From: Clostridia bacterium
GTDB lineage: Bacteria; Bacillota; Clostridia; Oscillospirales; Acutalibacteraceae
DNA length: 50,517 nucleotides
Assembly: GCA_017521925.1 (NCBI GenBank)
Contig: JAFXBG010000011.1
Coordinates: 1-50,517 of the forward strand
Reading direction: 5' to 3'
In this document: in pieces, positions 42,201-49,878 of the stretch
Numbering within the stretch: position 1 is the first letter of the stretch
Layout of the letters: each line of letters opens with the position of its first letter
Program-made: the position numbers and the translations under genes
The notes under the pieces: model-generated
Told to the model about the DNA's origin: nothing
The model's input: the letters and a program-made list of their open reading frames with translations, nothing else
The model's database searches: none

Positions 42201-43650
42201 TGCAAACCCTAATGAGTCTGAGCCTGATTCCGAACCTTCCTCTGTTACAACAGATCCTCAGACATCTTCTTCCGTTGCAATAGTAACAGACCCCATTGAG
42301 ACAGAGTCCACAGCAACTGAGCCTTCTTCCTCTTCTGAGGCTACAGAGTCTCAGCCCGCATCCTCTTCTTCCGAGGCTACAGAGTCTCAGCCTGCTTCTT
42401 CTGAAGTAGTTGACCCTGTTATTCCCGCATATGAAGTTCATGTAGCTGAAGGTCGCGGATTCAAATTATTAGGTGCTCTTTCTTTAGCAGAGGGCAGCAA
42501 AACAGTGCTTGAGGCAACATTTGAGTTTGAAGCAGGTAATATTGGCTTTAAGATTAAAGATGCTGATAATACTAAGTGGTACGGTGGTGCTACAACCTTT
42601 ACAGATGCTTGTGAGAATGTTGTTTTCACTACTTCCAAAGATTTAGCTACTCTCGTTGCAACAGGCGGTACATACAAGTTCACAGTTGATGCTAGCGATG
42701 CTGATAATCTTGTTGTAAAAGTTGAAAAGATTGCCGGTATTGATAATCCTGATGAGAAAGTAACAATTTATCTCAAGCAGGATGGTATTGATTGGCTTTT
42801 AAATACTGCAGACAAACGTGTTGCAAAATTAATCGATAATGACACTCAGACAGAGTATACAATGAGTGTTGTTGGCGATGCTTGGGTTGTAGAAGTTCCC
42901 TCTTCTGTTACAGATATTACTTTCAAGAGATTTAAGGGTGATGACTTAAGAAATACTTGGAATGCTGGCGAAAGAGGTACTGATGTAACTTATTACGTTA
43001 TGGATGACTATAGTGGCAGATGGGAGAACCAAGAACTTGATACTTATACAGTATACTTCATTAATGCTAGTAACTGGTCCAAGGTATGTGCTTATGCATG
43101 GACAGGTGGCACCAACGGCGGTGGCTGGCCCGGTAAAGAGATGACCGAGACAGGTGTGCAGGTTAACGGCTTTGATGTATACTCAGTTGAATTTAATGCA
43201 GAATTTGAAAAAATTCAGTTCAACAATGGTTCCAACTCTGCACAGATAGACAACCTTACATTCAAAACAGGAAAATATTTTGATGCAAGAAGCAACGAAT
43301 GGTATGATACACTTGCTGATGTTCCTGCTGTTGGCGCTTTAGCTACAAACAGATTCCTTCTTGGTGATTTCAATGGTTGGAATGCAACAGAATACGAGTT
43401 TAAGCTCAAAGCAGAAGGCGATAGCGTTGGTTATGTAGAGCTTGAACTTGAAGCTAACAAAACCTATGATTTTAAGATTATCCGTGAGGGTACCTGGACA
43501 AGTTGCACTACATTTGTAACCGAAACAGTTGAAGGACTTCAGTTCAGCTCTTCTAACGGAGACAACTGTAAGATTACAACAAAGAGTGCAGGTACATATG
43601 TATTTGCATTTGGTCTGAATGACTCTAAACTCTCCGTAACCTATCCCTGA
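39256..43650 (+). CDS. Secreted dockerin protein with multiple starch-binding-like modules
   Basis: 1464 residues, no recognisable catalytic domain. Signal peptide (about 1-34); type I dockerin at the N-terminus (about 54-120, loops DTDDNDTVN and DVNLDDKVN); Thr/Pro linker (about 130-215); a CBM26-like module (about 218-315, IYFTNNQGW, YYWGG, WPGQEM); a YYLVG module (about 345-450); three homologous modules from residues 465, 596 and 751 with LRGDFNDW (LRGDFNNW in the third), KLRDR and WYGN, resembling CBM48/X25-type beta sandwiches; a second YYLVG module; a Ser/Thr linker; and four further beta modules including one more CBM26-like (VYFINASNW, WPGKEM). Such non-catalytic dockerin proteins resemble the starch adherence (Sas) proteins of R. 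bromii amylosomes. RBS GGAGG. Confidence 0.85.
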   Translation: MQKTRKLISLLLAVMMVLSMCTVGMVSVSALPEDAIINDAEGNDASGIDGDIFGLMGDTDDNDTVNVKDATQIQKFAAKLIELDEASTALADVNLDDKVNVKDATAIQKWVAKFDVEEPINCLVYIPAAEPTTVATVPTTVAPTETTAVETKPTIPVIIPTTVATEPSEVPTTAKPTEAPATTVAPTTAKPTEAPATTVAPTTAAPTTVKPTEAPAEKVTIYFTNNQGWEVVNIYYWGGTGAASAEWPGQEMTYVETSDLGQDIYSYEIAADVAGIVFNGKESATSEKGNNYQTVDITEGIVNNAGFYPEEQKVDPEGPDNDKWICGTYTYESKEEITTEADDVVGPGYYLVGTIGGQELMTADTLTADRKLTQASNGDYVLFWTTTGGDEYKVAYYDGTEITKLFKAEGEDPYIIGKESNKIGYCKVEFNPEGKDNWSYKYMTINVTTERPDDPEDTGNQDATQKPQGEKSLILLRGDFNDWKGDDLTFYKTSDPDVVTITIELEAGKYEFKLRDRNGESLWYGNPGTIKDTTYPDSKNGWEMKETDGNCTLEATGGTYTFNFNTSTKKLTVLHNVPVVTDPAETTKADEQETTQKPQGEKSLILLRGDFNDWKGDDLTFYKTSDPDVVTITIELEAGKYEFKLRDRNGDDLWYGNPGTIKDTTYPESKNGWEMKETDGNCTLEATGGTYTFNFNTSTKKLTVLHNVPVVTDPVETTKVDEQETTKVDQQETTKVDEQETTKVDEQETTQKPQGEKSLIILRGDFNNWEGEKDTFLTTSNPDIVTVTIELEAGTYNFKLRDRSGDDLWYGNNGTIKDSTGEGGWTFTKTEGMGGHCTLEATGGTYTFNFNTSTKKLVVLHNGSVVTDPIEDNTDNDDPDVVDAGYYLVGKLNGKEYWDAASITADRKLKETSTEGEYKLNWTFYDGDQVKVVYFDGTSIKTWYKDNADNYNIDSKKAGDGVLYFRPEGNDSWSYTFFTVQPANPNESEPDSEPSSVTTDPQTSSSVAIVTDPIETESTATEPSSSSEATESQPASSSSEATESQPASSEVVDPVIPAYEVHVAEGRGFKLLGALSLAEGSKTVLEATFEFEAGNIGFKIKDADNTKWYGGATTFTDACENVVFTTSKDLATLVATGGTYKFTVDASDADNLVVKVEKIAGIDNPDEKVTIYLKQDGIDWLLNTADKRVAKLIDNDTQTEYTMSVVGDAWVVEVPSSVTDITFKRFKGDDLRNTWNAGERGTDVTYYVMDDYSGRWENQELDTYTVYFINASNWSKVCAYAWTGGTNGGGWPGKEMTETGVQVNGFDVYSVEFNAEFEKIQFNNGSNSAQIDNLTFKTGKYFDARSNEWYDTLADVPAVGALATNRFLLGDFNGWNATEYEFKLKAEGDSVGYVELELEANKTYDFKIIREGTWTSCTTFVTETVEGLQFSSSNGDNCKITTKSAGTYVFAFGLNDSKLSVTYP
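40648..41040 (+). repeat. Module repeat, copy 1
   Basis: A 393-bp coding unit (131 residues) beginning at CAGAAGCCCCAGGGC. Nearly base-identical to copy 2 immediately downstream (41041-), including third codon positions over long stretches, so the duplication is recent or maintained by gene conversion. Confidence 0.85.
41041..41415 (+). repeat. Module repeat, copy 2
   Basis: Second copy of the 393-bp unit, followed by the short tandem linker repeat. A third, diverged copy starts at 41506. Confidence 0.85.
41403..41505 (+). repeat. 24-bp tandem repeat coding for ETTKVDEQ
   Basis: About four in-frame units of 24 bp (one with Q for E) form an acidic Thr-rich linker between modules 2 and 3. The length probably varies between strains. 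Confidence 0.85.
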
Positions 43651-43667
43651 TTTTAATTAAATCAACT

Positions 43668-43698
43668 AAAGGCTGACCTTCGGGTCAGCCTTTTCCTT
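43668..43698 (+). terminator. Rho-independent terminator
   Basis: GGCTGACC-TTCG-GGTCAGCC with flanking AAA/TTT and a stable TTCG tetraloop. Confidence 0.92.
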
Positions 43699-43715
43699 TG
43701 CCTAAATTTAAGATA

Positions 43716-43743
43716 TTGCCCTTTTTGCTTTTCGTGGTATAAT
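43716..43743 (+). promoter_or_regulatory. Promoter
   Basis: TTGCCC, 16 bp, TATAAT with extended TGG. It drives the cyclase/HAD/queH group. Confidence 0.6.
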
Positions 43744-43765
43744 ATCCCTATAAGGAGTGATTAGT

Positions 43766-44356
43766 ATGCTTTTATACGATATTTCAACTGATATTCTGAC
43801 AGCTCAGGTTTATGACGGTGACCCTAAGCCAAGCCTTGAATACATAAAAAGTACAGAAAATGGGGATGACTATAATCTGTCGATGTTAAGCACCTGTATG
43901 CACACAGGTACACATATTGATGCTCCGTTTCATTATGATAGTGACGGCAGTAAAATTGAAGATATGAAATTATCTGTATTTTACGGCAAATGCACCGTTG
44001 TAACCATTAAAGGCATACTTACAGGTGAAGATATGGAGCGACTCCTGCCTTATTGCAAACGACGTCTTATTCTTCACGGCGATGGTGAAGCTTATCTTTC
44101 TTACAGTGCCGCAGTTGTCATTGCTGATAGCGATATCTGCCTTGTTGGTACTGACGGAATATCTGTTTCCACAGGTTTTGACGAATACCGCACTCATATG
44201 GAGTTTGCTCGTTCAAACGTTGCGGTTTTAGAGGGTCTTAACCTAACAGGAATCCGTGACGGCGAATACACACTCTGTGCTTTTCCTTTAAAAGTAAAAG
44301 GAGCAGAAGCTGCACCATGCAGAGCTGTTCTTATGGAGCAGGAAAAGGGAATTTGA
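43766..44356 (+). CDS. Cyclase-family (kynurenine formamidase-like) hydrolase
   Basis: 196 residues, PF04199 metal-dependent hydrolase. HTGTHIDAPFHY near residues 48-59 is the family's metal-binding block, and DISTDI at the start is typical. Known members hydrolyse N-formylkynurenine, isatin or other amides; no tryptophan-degradation gene is nearby, so the substrate is open. ATG 43766 is used, with AAGGAGTG 6 bp upstream; GTG 43757 is within the ribosome site. The next gene starts 21 bp later. Confidence 0.82.
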   Translation: MLLYDISTDILTAQVYDGDPKPSLEYIKSTENGDDYNLSMLSTCMHTGTHIDAPFHYDSDGSKIEDMKLSVFYGKCTVVTIKGILTGEDMERLLPYCKRRLILHGDGEAYLSYSAAVVIADSDICLVGTDGISVSTGFDEYRTHMEFARSNVAVLEGLNLTGIRDGEYTLCAFPLKVKGAEAAPCRAVLMEQEKGI

Positions 44357-44377
44357 ATTTAGTTAAAAGGAATTTAT

Positions 44378-45025
44378 ATGAAAAAATTAGTTGTTTTTGA
44401 TTTGGACGGTACTCTGGTTGATTCAATTTTTGACCTTGGCAATGCTGTCAATTTTGCTCTTGAAAAACATAATCTGCCTTTACACCCGATGTCGGATTAC
44501 TATACCTTTGTCGGTAATGGTATGGAGGATTTGGTCCGTCGTAGTATGGGTGATAAAGGTACTGACGATGAGCTATATCTCAAAGTGCGTAAAGATTTCA
44601 ATGAGCACTATAATGCCCATTCTAACGACAACACCATAGCTTATGAAGGTGTAACAGAGCTTCTTGAGAGTTTAAAATGCAAAGGTATTAAAACCGCTGT
44701 ACTTACCAATAAAGCTCATGAATATGTAGGCGATATACTCAAAAAATGTTTTCCAAACTTTACCTTTGACCTTTTTTACGGTCAGCGTCAAGGTGTTATG
44801 CGTAAGCCTCACCCACAGGCCTTTGAGTTGTTGCTGGATGAGCTTAATATTGAAAGAGAAGAATGTTTATATATAGGCGACAGTGAGGTTGACGTAAAAA
44901 CTTCAGTTAATGCAAATGTTAAGCTTGTGGCTGTAACCTGGGGTTACAGAAGTGTAGAAACCCTTGTAGATTCAGGTGCAAAAAATATTGCTAATACTCC
45001 GAAAGAGATTTTAAATTATGTCTGA
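44378..45025 (+). CDS. HAD-family phosphatase (phosphoglycolate phosphatase-like)
   Basis: 215 residues, HAD subfamily IA. DLDGTLVDS near 7-15 with both catalytic Asp, a cap domain (about 18-85), TNKAH near 109-113, K in MRKPHPQAF, and YIGDSEVDV near 166-174. Small-molecule phosphate ester hydrolysis, possibly phosphoglycolate left by DNA repair; specificity cannot be read off. The end overlaps queH by 8 bp. Confidence 0.88.
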   Translation: MKKLVVFDLDGTLVDSIFDLGNAVNFALEKHNLPLHPMSDYYTFVGNGMEDLVRRSMGDKGTDDELYLKVRKDFNEHYNAHSNDNTIAYEGVTELLESLKCKGIKTAVLTNKAHEYVGDILKKCFPNFTFDLFYGQRQGVMRKPHPQAFELLLDELNIEREECLYIGDSEVDVKTSVNANVKLVAVTWGYRSVETLVDSGAKNIANTPKEILNYV

Positions 45026-45641
45026 GATAAAAAGAAATTACCAGAAAGAACTTGACATTTTAATAGAAAATAATATAAAAGCAGAGGTTGTACCTACGCT
45101 TTTTCTTCATGCCTGCTGTGCTCCTTGCTCAAGCTACTGTCTTGAGTATTTGAGTCAGTATTTTAAAATAACTGTGGTTTTCTATAACCCAAATATTACC
45201 GATAAACGGGAATATGACTACAGACTTTCAGAGGAGAAACGTCTTATAAGCGAAATGAATTTTAAAAATCCCGTTTCCATTATAGAAGGCGAGTATAACC
45301 CTGAAGAATTTGTAAGCCTTGCCAAAGGTCTTGAATCTGCCCCCGAAAGGGGAGAAAGGTGCCTTAAATGCTACGAGCAACGTTTAAGATATACAGCTGA
45401 GCTTGCAAAGGAAAAGGGTGCTGATTATTTTGCTACCACCCTGACTCTTAGTCCGCTAAAAAACGCAACTGCAATTAATACAATAGGGGAAAAGCTCTGC
45501 AAAGAGCTTGATACACCTTATTTGTGTACCGATTTTAAGAAAAAAGGCGGATATCTTCGCTCGATTGAACTCTCAAAAATACATAACCTTTACCGCCAGA
45601 ACTACTGCGGATGTGTATATTCAAAAAAGGCTTCGCTTTAA
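45018..45641 (+). CDS. queH: Epoxyqueuosine reductase QueH
   Basis: 207 residues, DUF208/QueH family. It reduces epoxyqueuosine to queuosine at the wobble base of GUN-anticodon tRNAs. Metal and Fe-S cysteines: HACCAPCSSYC near 27-37, ERCLKCYEQR near 112-121, and the C-terminal YCGCVY. This is the cobalamin-independent alternative to QueG. The ATG lies inside the HAD gene. No other queuosine gene is in the window, so it probably salvages or completes a pathway encoded elsewhere. Confidence 0.93.
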   Translation: MSEIKRNYQKELDILIENNIKAEVVPTLFLHACCAPCSSYCLEYLSQYFKITVVFYNPNITDKREYDYRLSEEKRLISEMNFKNPVSIIEGEYNPEEFVSLAKGLESAPERGERCLKCYEQRLRYTAELAKEKGADYFATTLTLSPLKNATAINTIGEKLCKELDTPYLCTDFKKKGGYLRSIELSKIHNLYRQNYCGCVYSKKASL

Positions 45642-45658
45642 AAGCGAGGCCTTTTTTG
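45628..45658 (+). terminator. Rho-independent terminator
   Basis: GGCTTCGCTTT and AAAGCGAGGCC (one wobble) followed by TTTTTT; the stem starts inside the last codons of queH. Confidence 0.8.
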
Positions 45659-45668
45659 AGGTAATAAG

Positions 45669-45744
45669 TAATAGGTAAGAGTTAATAAGTGCGGTAGCAC
45701 GCTGACGCGTGCGATTATAGCTATTATACCCCAAGATTACCTAT
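45669..45744. repeat. Small stem-loop element (MITE-like)
   Basis: ATAGGTAA (45671-45678) and TTACCTAT (45737-45744) are inverted ends around a GCACGC-TGAC-GCGTGC hairpin (45697-45712). Non-coding. Confidence 0.45.
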
Positions 45745-45799
45745 ATATTTAACCTATCCAGAGGAGAATTGCACCACCGTGGCTAACGATAAATACTGC

Positions 45800-45833
45800 T
45801 TGACATATAATACTATGTGTGGTATAGTATTAT
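45800..45833 (+). promoter_or_regulatory. PadR-operon promoter with overlapping operator
   Basis: TTGACA (45800-45805), 17 bp, TATAGT (45823-45828). The perfect inverted repeat ATAATACTAT (45807-45816) / ATAGTATTAT (45824-45833) with a 7-bp spacer covers the spacer and the -10 box, as expected for repression by the PadR protein encoded 19 bp downstream. Confidence 0.75.
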
Positions 45834-45851
45834 GCGTAAGGAGGTGTTGCT

Positions 45852-46172
45852 ATGGATGTTCAGATTAAAAGAGGTCTATTGGAGGTATGTGTTCTTGCAG
45901 CTTTGTGCAAGGGTGATTCTTACGGATATCAGATTATTAAGGATATTGAGCCGTATATATCAATTTCCGAATCCACACTTTATCCTATTCTCAGGCGACT
46001 TGAAGAAGGCAAGCAACTCACTGTTTATTCAATTGCCCACAACGGAAGACTAAGAAAGTATTATCAATTGACTGATGCAGGCCGTTTTCGTTTGAAGGAG
46101 TTTTCCACAGAATGGGACGAGATTTTGGATGTCTACAGATTTATCACAGGGGAGGTTGAAAGACTTGACTAA
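45852..46172 (+). CDS. PadR-family transcriptional regulator
   Basis: 106 residues, short PadR (subfamily 2) with a winged helix: GLLEVCVLAALCKGDSYGY near 7-25, the recognition region SESTLYPILRRLEEG, a beta wing, and one C-terminal dimerisation helix. It probably represses its own operon through the palindrome over its promoter. RBS AAGGAGGTG. It overlaps the next gene by 8 bp. This gene order (padR, DUF1700, DUF4097) is common in Firmicutes and is often linked to envelope or antimicrobial stress. Confidence 0.92.
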   Translation: MDVQIKRGLLEVCVLAALCKGDSYGYQIIKDIEPYISISESTLYPILRRLEEGKQLTVYSIAHNGRLRKYYQLTDAGRFRLKEFSTEWDEILDVYRFITGEVERLD

Positions 46173-46737
46173 AAATGAATTTACAAAAGTACTTAAAAGT
46201 AAAATTAACCATTTACCAAAGTCAGAACGCAGAAAGATTCTGCAGTATTACTATGAGATGATTTCAGAGCGTATGGAGGACGGTATGACAGAAGCCGAGG
46301 CTATAGATGCCCTTGGTAATATTGATGAACTTCTTTCAGAGTATTCGCCTGCTCCAAGCGAACCCAGAAGAGGCGTTCGCTTAAGAGCTTGGCATATTAT
46401 TATGCTTATTATCGGTGCGCCCTTATGGATTTCACTTGTAGCCGCAATGCTTTGTATTATGCTTGCCTTTTACATAATTATATGGGTGTTGGTTATTTGT
46501 TTTTACGTTGTGTTTGCTGCACTGGCGGCTTCAGGCTTTGCGTTGACAATGGCAAGCTTCCTGTCGTTCTTCTATGGCGGAGCACCCTATTTCTTTTTAC
46601 TCTTTGGAGCAGGTGCGTTCCTTTCGGGTCTTGCTATTATGTGGCTTATAGTATGTAACCTTTTTGCTAAGGCTATGGCTAAGGTAACAGGTAAGAGTGC
46701 AAAGGGTATTTTCAGATTCTTTTTCAAAAGAAGATAA
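46165..46737 (+). CDS. DUF1700 membrane protein
   Basis: 190 residues. The N-terminal HAAS-like helical domain (about 1-60; LKSKINHLPKSERRKILQYYYEMISERMEDG in part) is followed by three or four hydrophobic segments and a basic tail. The family is a predicted membrane partner of PadR and DUF4097 proteins. The start is TTG 46165, with GGGGAGG 9 bp upstream, inside padR; ATG 46129 would extend into the regulator without a ribosome site. Confidence 0.85.
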   Translation: MTKNEFTKVLKSKINHLPKSERRKILQYYYEMISERMEDGMTEAEAIDALGNIDELLSEYSPAPSEPRRGVRLRAWHIIMLIIGAPLWISLVAAMLCIMLAFYIIIWVLVICFYVVFAALAASGFALTMASFLSFFYGGAPYFFLLFGAGAFLSGLAIMWLIVCNLFAKAMAKVTGKSAKGIFRFFFKRR

Positions 46738-46752
46738 GGAGGGTGTAAAAGA

Positions 46753-47784
46753 ATGAGAAAATCACTTAAAGTAGTTTTGATTATTGCCTCAAGTTTGGTT
46801 GGTTTTGGAATTTTGTGTATGTGTTTGGCTGTAGCTTTCGGAGGTGCAGACATGTTATTTAGGAATAATGTAAAAAGCGACGTAAAGATTATGTCAGCTA
46901 CTTTTGACGAAGTAGATATTATTAATATCAAGGATGTTTCAAATGATGTTAAAATCCTGAAGTCCGAGGATAATCAGGTTAAAGTAACCTATGGAGTAAG
47001 CGATAAATTCTCTTACTACCTTAAGCAGATTGACGGCACACTTTATGTTGAGTATGACGATTTCATGCATTGGTACGACTACATAATTCCTTTCGGCAGA
47101 ATAATTGAGCCTGATTTGATTGTCGAGGTCCCCGAAAAAATGTTAAATGAGCTTAGCGTAAAATGTACAAGCGGTGACATTGAAGCAAAAAGCGTAAACT
47201 CGCTTGTGACAAATCTTAAAACCACCAGCGGCGACGTTGAGGTTGGCGGTAACGTAGGCGACTTAACTGCAACTGCTACAAGCGGTGGTGTTAAGCTTAA
47301 TGCAGATATTCAGGCAGATGTGGCAGTTGTAAGCACAACAAGCGGTAAGCTTGAGTTAAGCGGTAACGTTAAGGGTGATGTAATAGCTGACAACACAAGC
47401 GGTGGTATTGTTTTAGAAAATTTAAAGTGCATGAATGTTGATGCTAAAACTTCCAGCGGAAAAATCAAGGGCGAAAATCTTACACTTGCATCCATTAAGG
47501 CCGACACAATCAGCGGTGGAATTGTTTTAGATAATGCTATCTGTACCGGTGATATGACCTTAGAGGCAACAAGCGGAAGTATAAACCTTGAGTCAGTTGA
47601 TGCCGAAAATTACGATTTACACACAACAAGCGGCGGTATCAAAGCCGAAATAATCACACCTAAACTTTATAATGTAAAATCCACCAGCGGCAGCGAGAGA
47701 ACACCTCAATTAGATGCAAACGCAAAGGGCATTTTAACAGCAAAAACCACCAGCGGTAACATTAAAATTGAATTAGCAGACTAA
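46753..47784 (+). CDS. DUF4097 beta-helix adhesin-like protein
   Basis: 343 residues. One N-terminal membrane segment (about 8-28), then an extracellular repetitive beta-helix built on T-S-G-G/T-T-S-G-x-I steps (KTTSGDVEVGG, TTSGKLELSG, NTSGGIVLEN and so on), the DUF4097 signature. Function unknown; members of PadR operons probably sit at the cell surface during envelope stress. RBS GGAGGG. It ends at a terminator shared with the convergent HAD gene. Confidence 0.88.
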   Translation: MRKSLKVVLIIASSLVGFGILCMCLAVAFGGADMLFRNNVKSDVKIMSATFDEVDIINIKDVSNDVKILKSEDNQVKVTYGVSDKFSYYLKQIDGTLYVEYDDFMHWYDYIIPFGRIIEPDLIVEVPEKMLNELSVKCTSGDIEAKSVNSLVTNLKTTSGDVEVGGNVGDLTATATSGGVKLNADIQADVAVVSTTSGKLELSGNVKGDVIADNTSGGIVLENLKCMNVDAKTSSGKIKGENLTLASIKADTISGGIVLDNAICTGDMTLEATSGSINLESVDAENYDLHTTSGGIKAEIITPKLYNVKSTSGSERTPQLDANAKGILTAKTTSGNIKIELAD

Positions 47785-47790
47785 AATAAA

Positions 47791-47826
47791 ACAGTCGCCG
47801 AGTTAAACCTCAGCGACTGTTTTTTT
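47791..47826. terminator. Bidirectional terminator between convergent genes
   Basis: ACAGTCGC and GCGACTGT arms (extended by GAG/CTC-type pairs) with TTTTTTT on the plus side and AAA/TTTT on the minus side. The minus-strand gene's last codons and TAA lie inside the hairpin. Confidence 0.85.
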
Positions 47827-48618
47827 AATGAATTTTGCTACTCCGTCATTTTCGTTAGAGTCCGTAAAATCTGTTGCAAAGGGTATAAGTTCAGGCTTTG
47901 CATTTGCTACAGCTACGGCTTTGTCTGCAATTTTAAAAAGCTCAATGTCATTTATCTCGTCGCCGAAAGCTACCAATTCGTCACAACCTAACATCTCTTT
48001 AAGCTTTAAAGCAGCGTTTGCTTTTGTGGCGTTTTTGGGCATAATCTCAAGCCAGTAATAGTCGGAATAATAATCCTTTTGATAAAGACATTTGTAAATA
48101 CCGCTGTATTTTTCATAAACAGGCTTCAGCTTTTCAGCCTCATCAATACAGGTGATGTAAAACTTATCGCCCTTTAGCAAATCTTCAAAGGATTTAACAG
48201 GATTTATCCGCTTGTCGCCTTTTCGGCTTTTAAGGTAAAGCTTTTGACCGTCAGTACTTTTGCCTTCAACAAAGCTAAGCTTTTCATTTCCGTCAATAAA
48301 GGAGTAAACCACAGGGAAAACTTCGCTTTTATTAATATCCTCAAGAAGCTCCCTTGATTTATCCTCAAAAAAGTTGCCGTAAAGAATCTCCGAGCTTATG
48401 CTGTCCATAATAAAAGCACCGTTGTAAACAATAACAGGCAGTCGGCTTTGAATGTTTGCAGTTACCTTTTTTGTGGTAACAAGCGAGCGTGCTGTGGCAA
48501 AAGAAAAGCAGATGCCTTTTTCTGTAAGTTCATTTATAGTTTTTGCTGTAAAGTCAGATATTGTTTCGTCATTTCTCAGCAAGGTACCGTCAAGGTCTGA
48601 AAGATAAAGGGTTTTCAT
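47803..48618 (-). CDS. Cof-type HAD hydrolase
   Basis: 271 residues, HAD subfamily IIB. LSDLDGTLLRND at the N-terminus with both Asp, TARS near 40, a large cap domain (about 85-185), K in NATKANAALKLKE, and FGDEINDIELF near 220. Phosphatase for sugar phosphates, FMN or similar; substrate unknown. ATG 48618 has AAGGTG 6 bp upstream; an in-frame GTG at 48624 is possible. It abuts the end of tmcAL and is co-transcribed with it. Confidence 0.9.
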   Translation of the reverse strand: MKTLYLSDLDGTLLRNDETISDFTAKTINELTEKGICFSFATARSLVTTKKVTANIQSRLPVIVYNGAFIMDSISSEILYGNFFEDKSRELLEDINKSEVFPVVYSFIDGNEKLSFVEGKSTDGQKLYLKSRKGDKRINPVKSFEDLLKGDKFYITCIDEAEKLKPVYEKYSGIYKCLYQKDYYSDYYWLEIMPKNATKANAALKLKEMLGCDELVAFGDEINDIELFKIADKAVAVANAKPELIPFATDFTDSNENDGVAKFIKKTVAEV

Positions 48619-48620
48619 AT

Positions 48621-49778
48621 TCACACCTTAATCATAGCGGTAGAAAAGTCAGCACCGCTATCCGAAATTTCCTTTTCAAAAATTGTTCTTATATCCGTGG
48701 CTTTTATGTCGCATATAAGCATTTCTCTGGCTTTTTCATCAAGATTTTTCAGTGCAGAGGCAACGCTTGTAATTACAGGCAAATCTGTGTTCTTTGAAAT
48801 CAAAGATAAAGCCTCTTTACCTTTTTCTGTCATTCCCAGAATTCTCAGATAGGGCAGAGGGGAGCTTTGTAAATCTTTGGTAATTCCAAGTATAGCAGAG
48901 GTGATAATCCGTCTGAGCCTTGCCATAGTGTAGCGTTTGGTTTTTATCTCGGATAATAATTCTTCTAAAGAACTGCATTTTCGCACAGCAGAGTAAATCC
49001 TGTTTTCAAGCCCCTCGGTGACGTCAGGAAGCTTTTCAAAATCCTCAGGACTCATACTTTTCAGCTTATACATAACTGCTCTTTCGCCAAATTGGGTTTT
49101 GGCAGGGTTGCTGAAATTTCCCTGAGGCACAAAACCGCTTGTATCTTCACCTTTAAAAATCATTTCTCTTATTAAAGATGCACTGGCAAAATTATCGCAC
49201 ACAGTATTGCCGTCGTGTTCAACAGCAATTCTTTTAATGGTGCCTGTTTCGATGTTTGAACCCTCAAGCTCCTTTATATATTCAACACCGAGGATGTTAT
49301 TGGGACTAGCCAAAATATCAGAAATATTATTGCAAAAAACTTCTTTAACTGCCTTTTCCAGAGCCTGAGGATAATAGTCGCCCTTTGCCATATTATCTTT
49401 CAATAAATCTATAACCTTATTATTGTTTGTAGCATATGCGGCTTTTCTGATAAGTTCAATGTCACCGCTTTCACTTCCGAAAAACACTTTGTCAACTACT
49501 CCTGTAGCCTTAATAATGCTTGCTCCGCCCTTGGCAAAAATCTGAGCAGATGCAACGGCATAGGCAGTAGGAAGCTCAATAATAAGGTCAGCACCGTTTT
49601 TAAGTGCAACCCTTGTCCTTTCAAATTTATCTGTAATTGCAACTTCGCCGCGTTGAGTGAAGCTTCCGCTCATAACGCATATAATACACTCATACCCCTG
49701 CTTTCGTATTTCATCAAGCAGATACTTGTGACCGTTATGAAAGGGGTTAAATTCGCAAATTACTGCGGCAATCCTCAA
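48621..49778 (-). CDS. tmcAL: tRNA(Met) cytidine acetate ligase
   Basis: 385 residues, TmcAL/YlbM family (old DUF795). It uses ATP and acetate to make N4-acetylcytidine at the wobble base of elongator tRNA-Met. CEFNPFHNGH near 8-17 is the nucleotidyltransferase HxGH motif, FTQRGE near 40-45 and FGSESGD near 100 are family blocks, and the helical C-terminal half ends the protein. The start is TTG 49778, with GAGTGAGGAA just upstream; no better ATG is in frame nearby. It is divergent from ackA, which makes acetate; that adjacency may be chance. Confidence 0.92.
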   Translation of the reverse strand: MRIAAVICEFNPFHNGHKYLLDEIRKQGYECIICVMSGSFTQRGEVAITDKFERTRVALKNGADLIIELPTAYAVASAQIFAKGGASIIKATGVVDKVFFGSESGDIELIRKAAYATNNNKVIDLLKDNMAKGDYYPQALEKAVKEVFCNNISDILASPNNILGVEYIKELEGSNIETGTIKRIAVEHDGNTVCDNFASASLIREMIFKGEDTSGFVPQGNFSNPAKTQFGERAVMYKLKSMSPEDFEKLPDVTEGLENRIYSAVRKCSSLEELLSEIKTKRYTMARLRRIITSAILGITKDLQSSPLPYLRILGMTEKGKEALSLISKNTDLPVITSVASALKNLDEKAREMLICDIKATDIRTIFEKEISDSGADFSTAMIKV

Positions 49779-49806
49779 AATTCCTCACTCCAGACTGAAA
49801 AAACTC

Positions 49807-49835
49807 TTGAAACTTTTTGATTATTGTACTATTAT
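49807..49835 (+). promoter_or_regulatory. Promoter of ackA
   Basis: TTGAAA, 17 bp, TATTAT, 43 bp before the ATG, in the divergent region with tmcAL. Confidence 0.6.
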
Positions 49836-49878
49836 ATTATATGTTTAAAAGTATTTCAATTACATTGGAGGAAGAATA

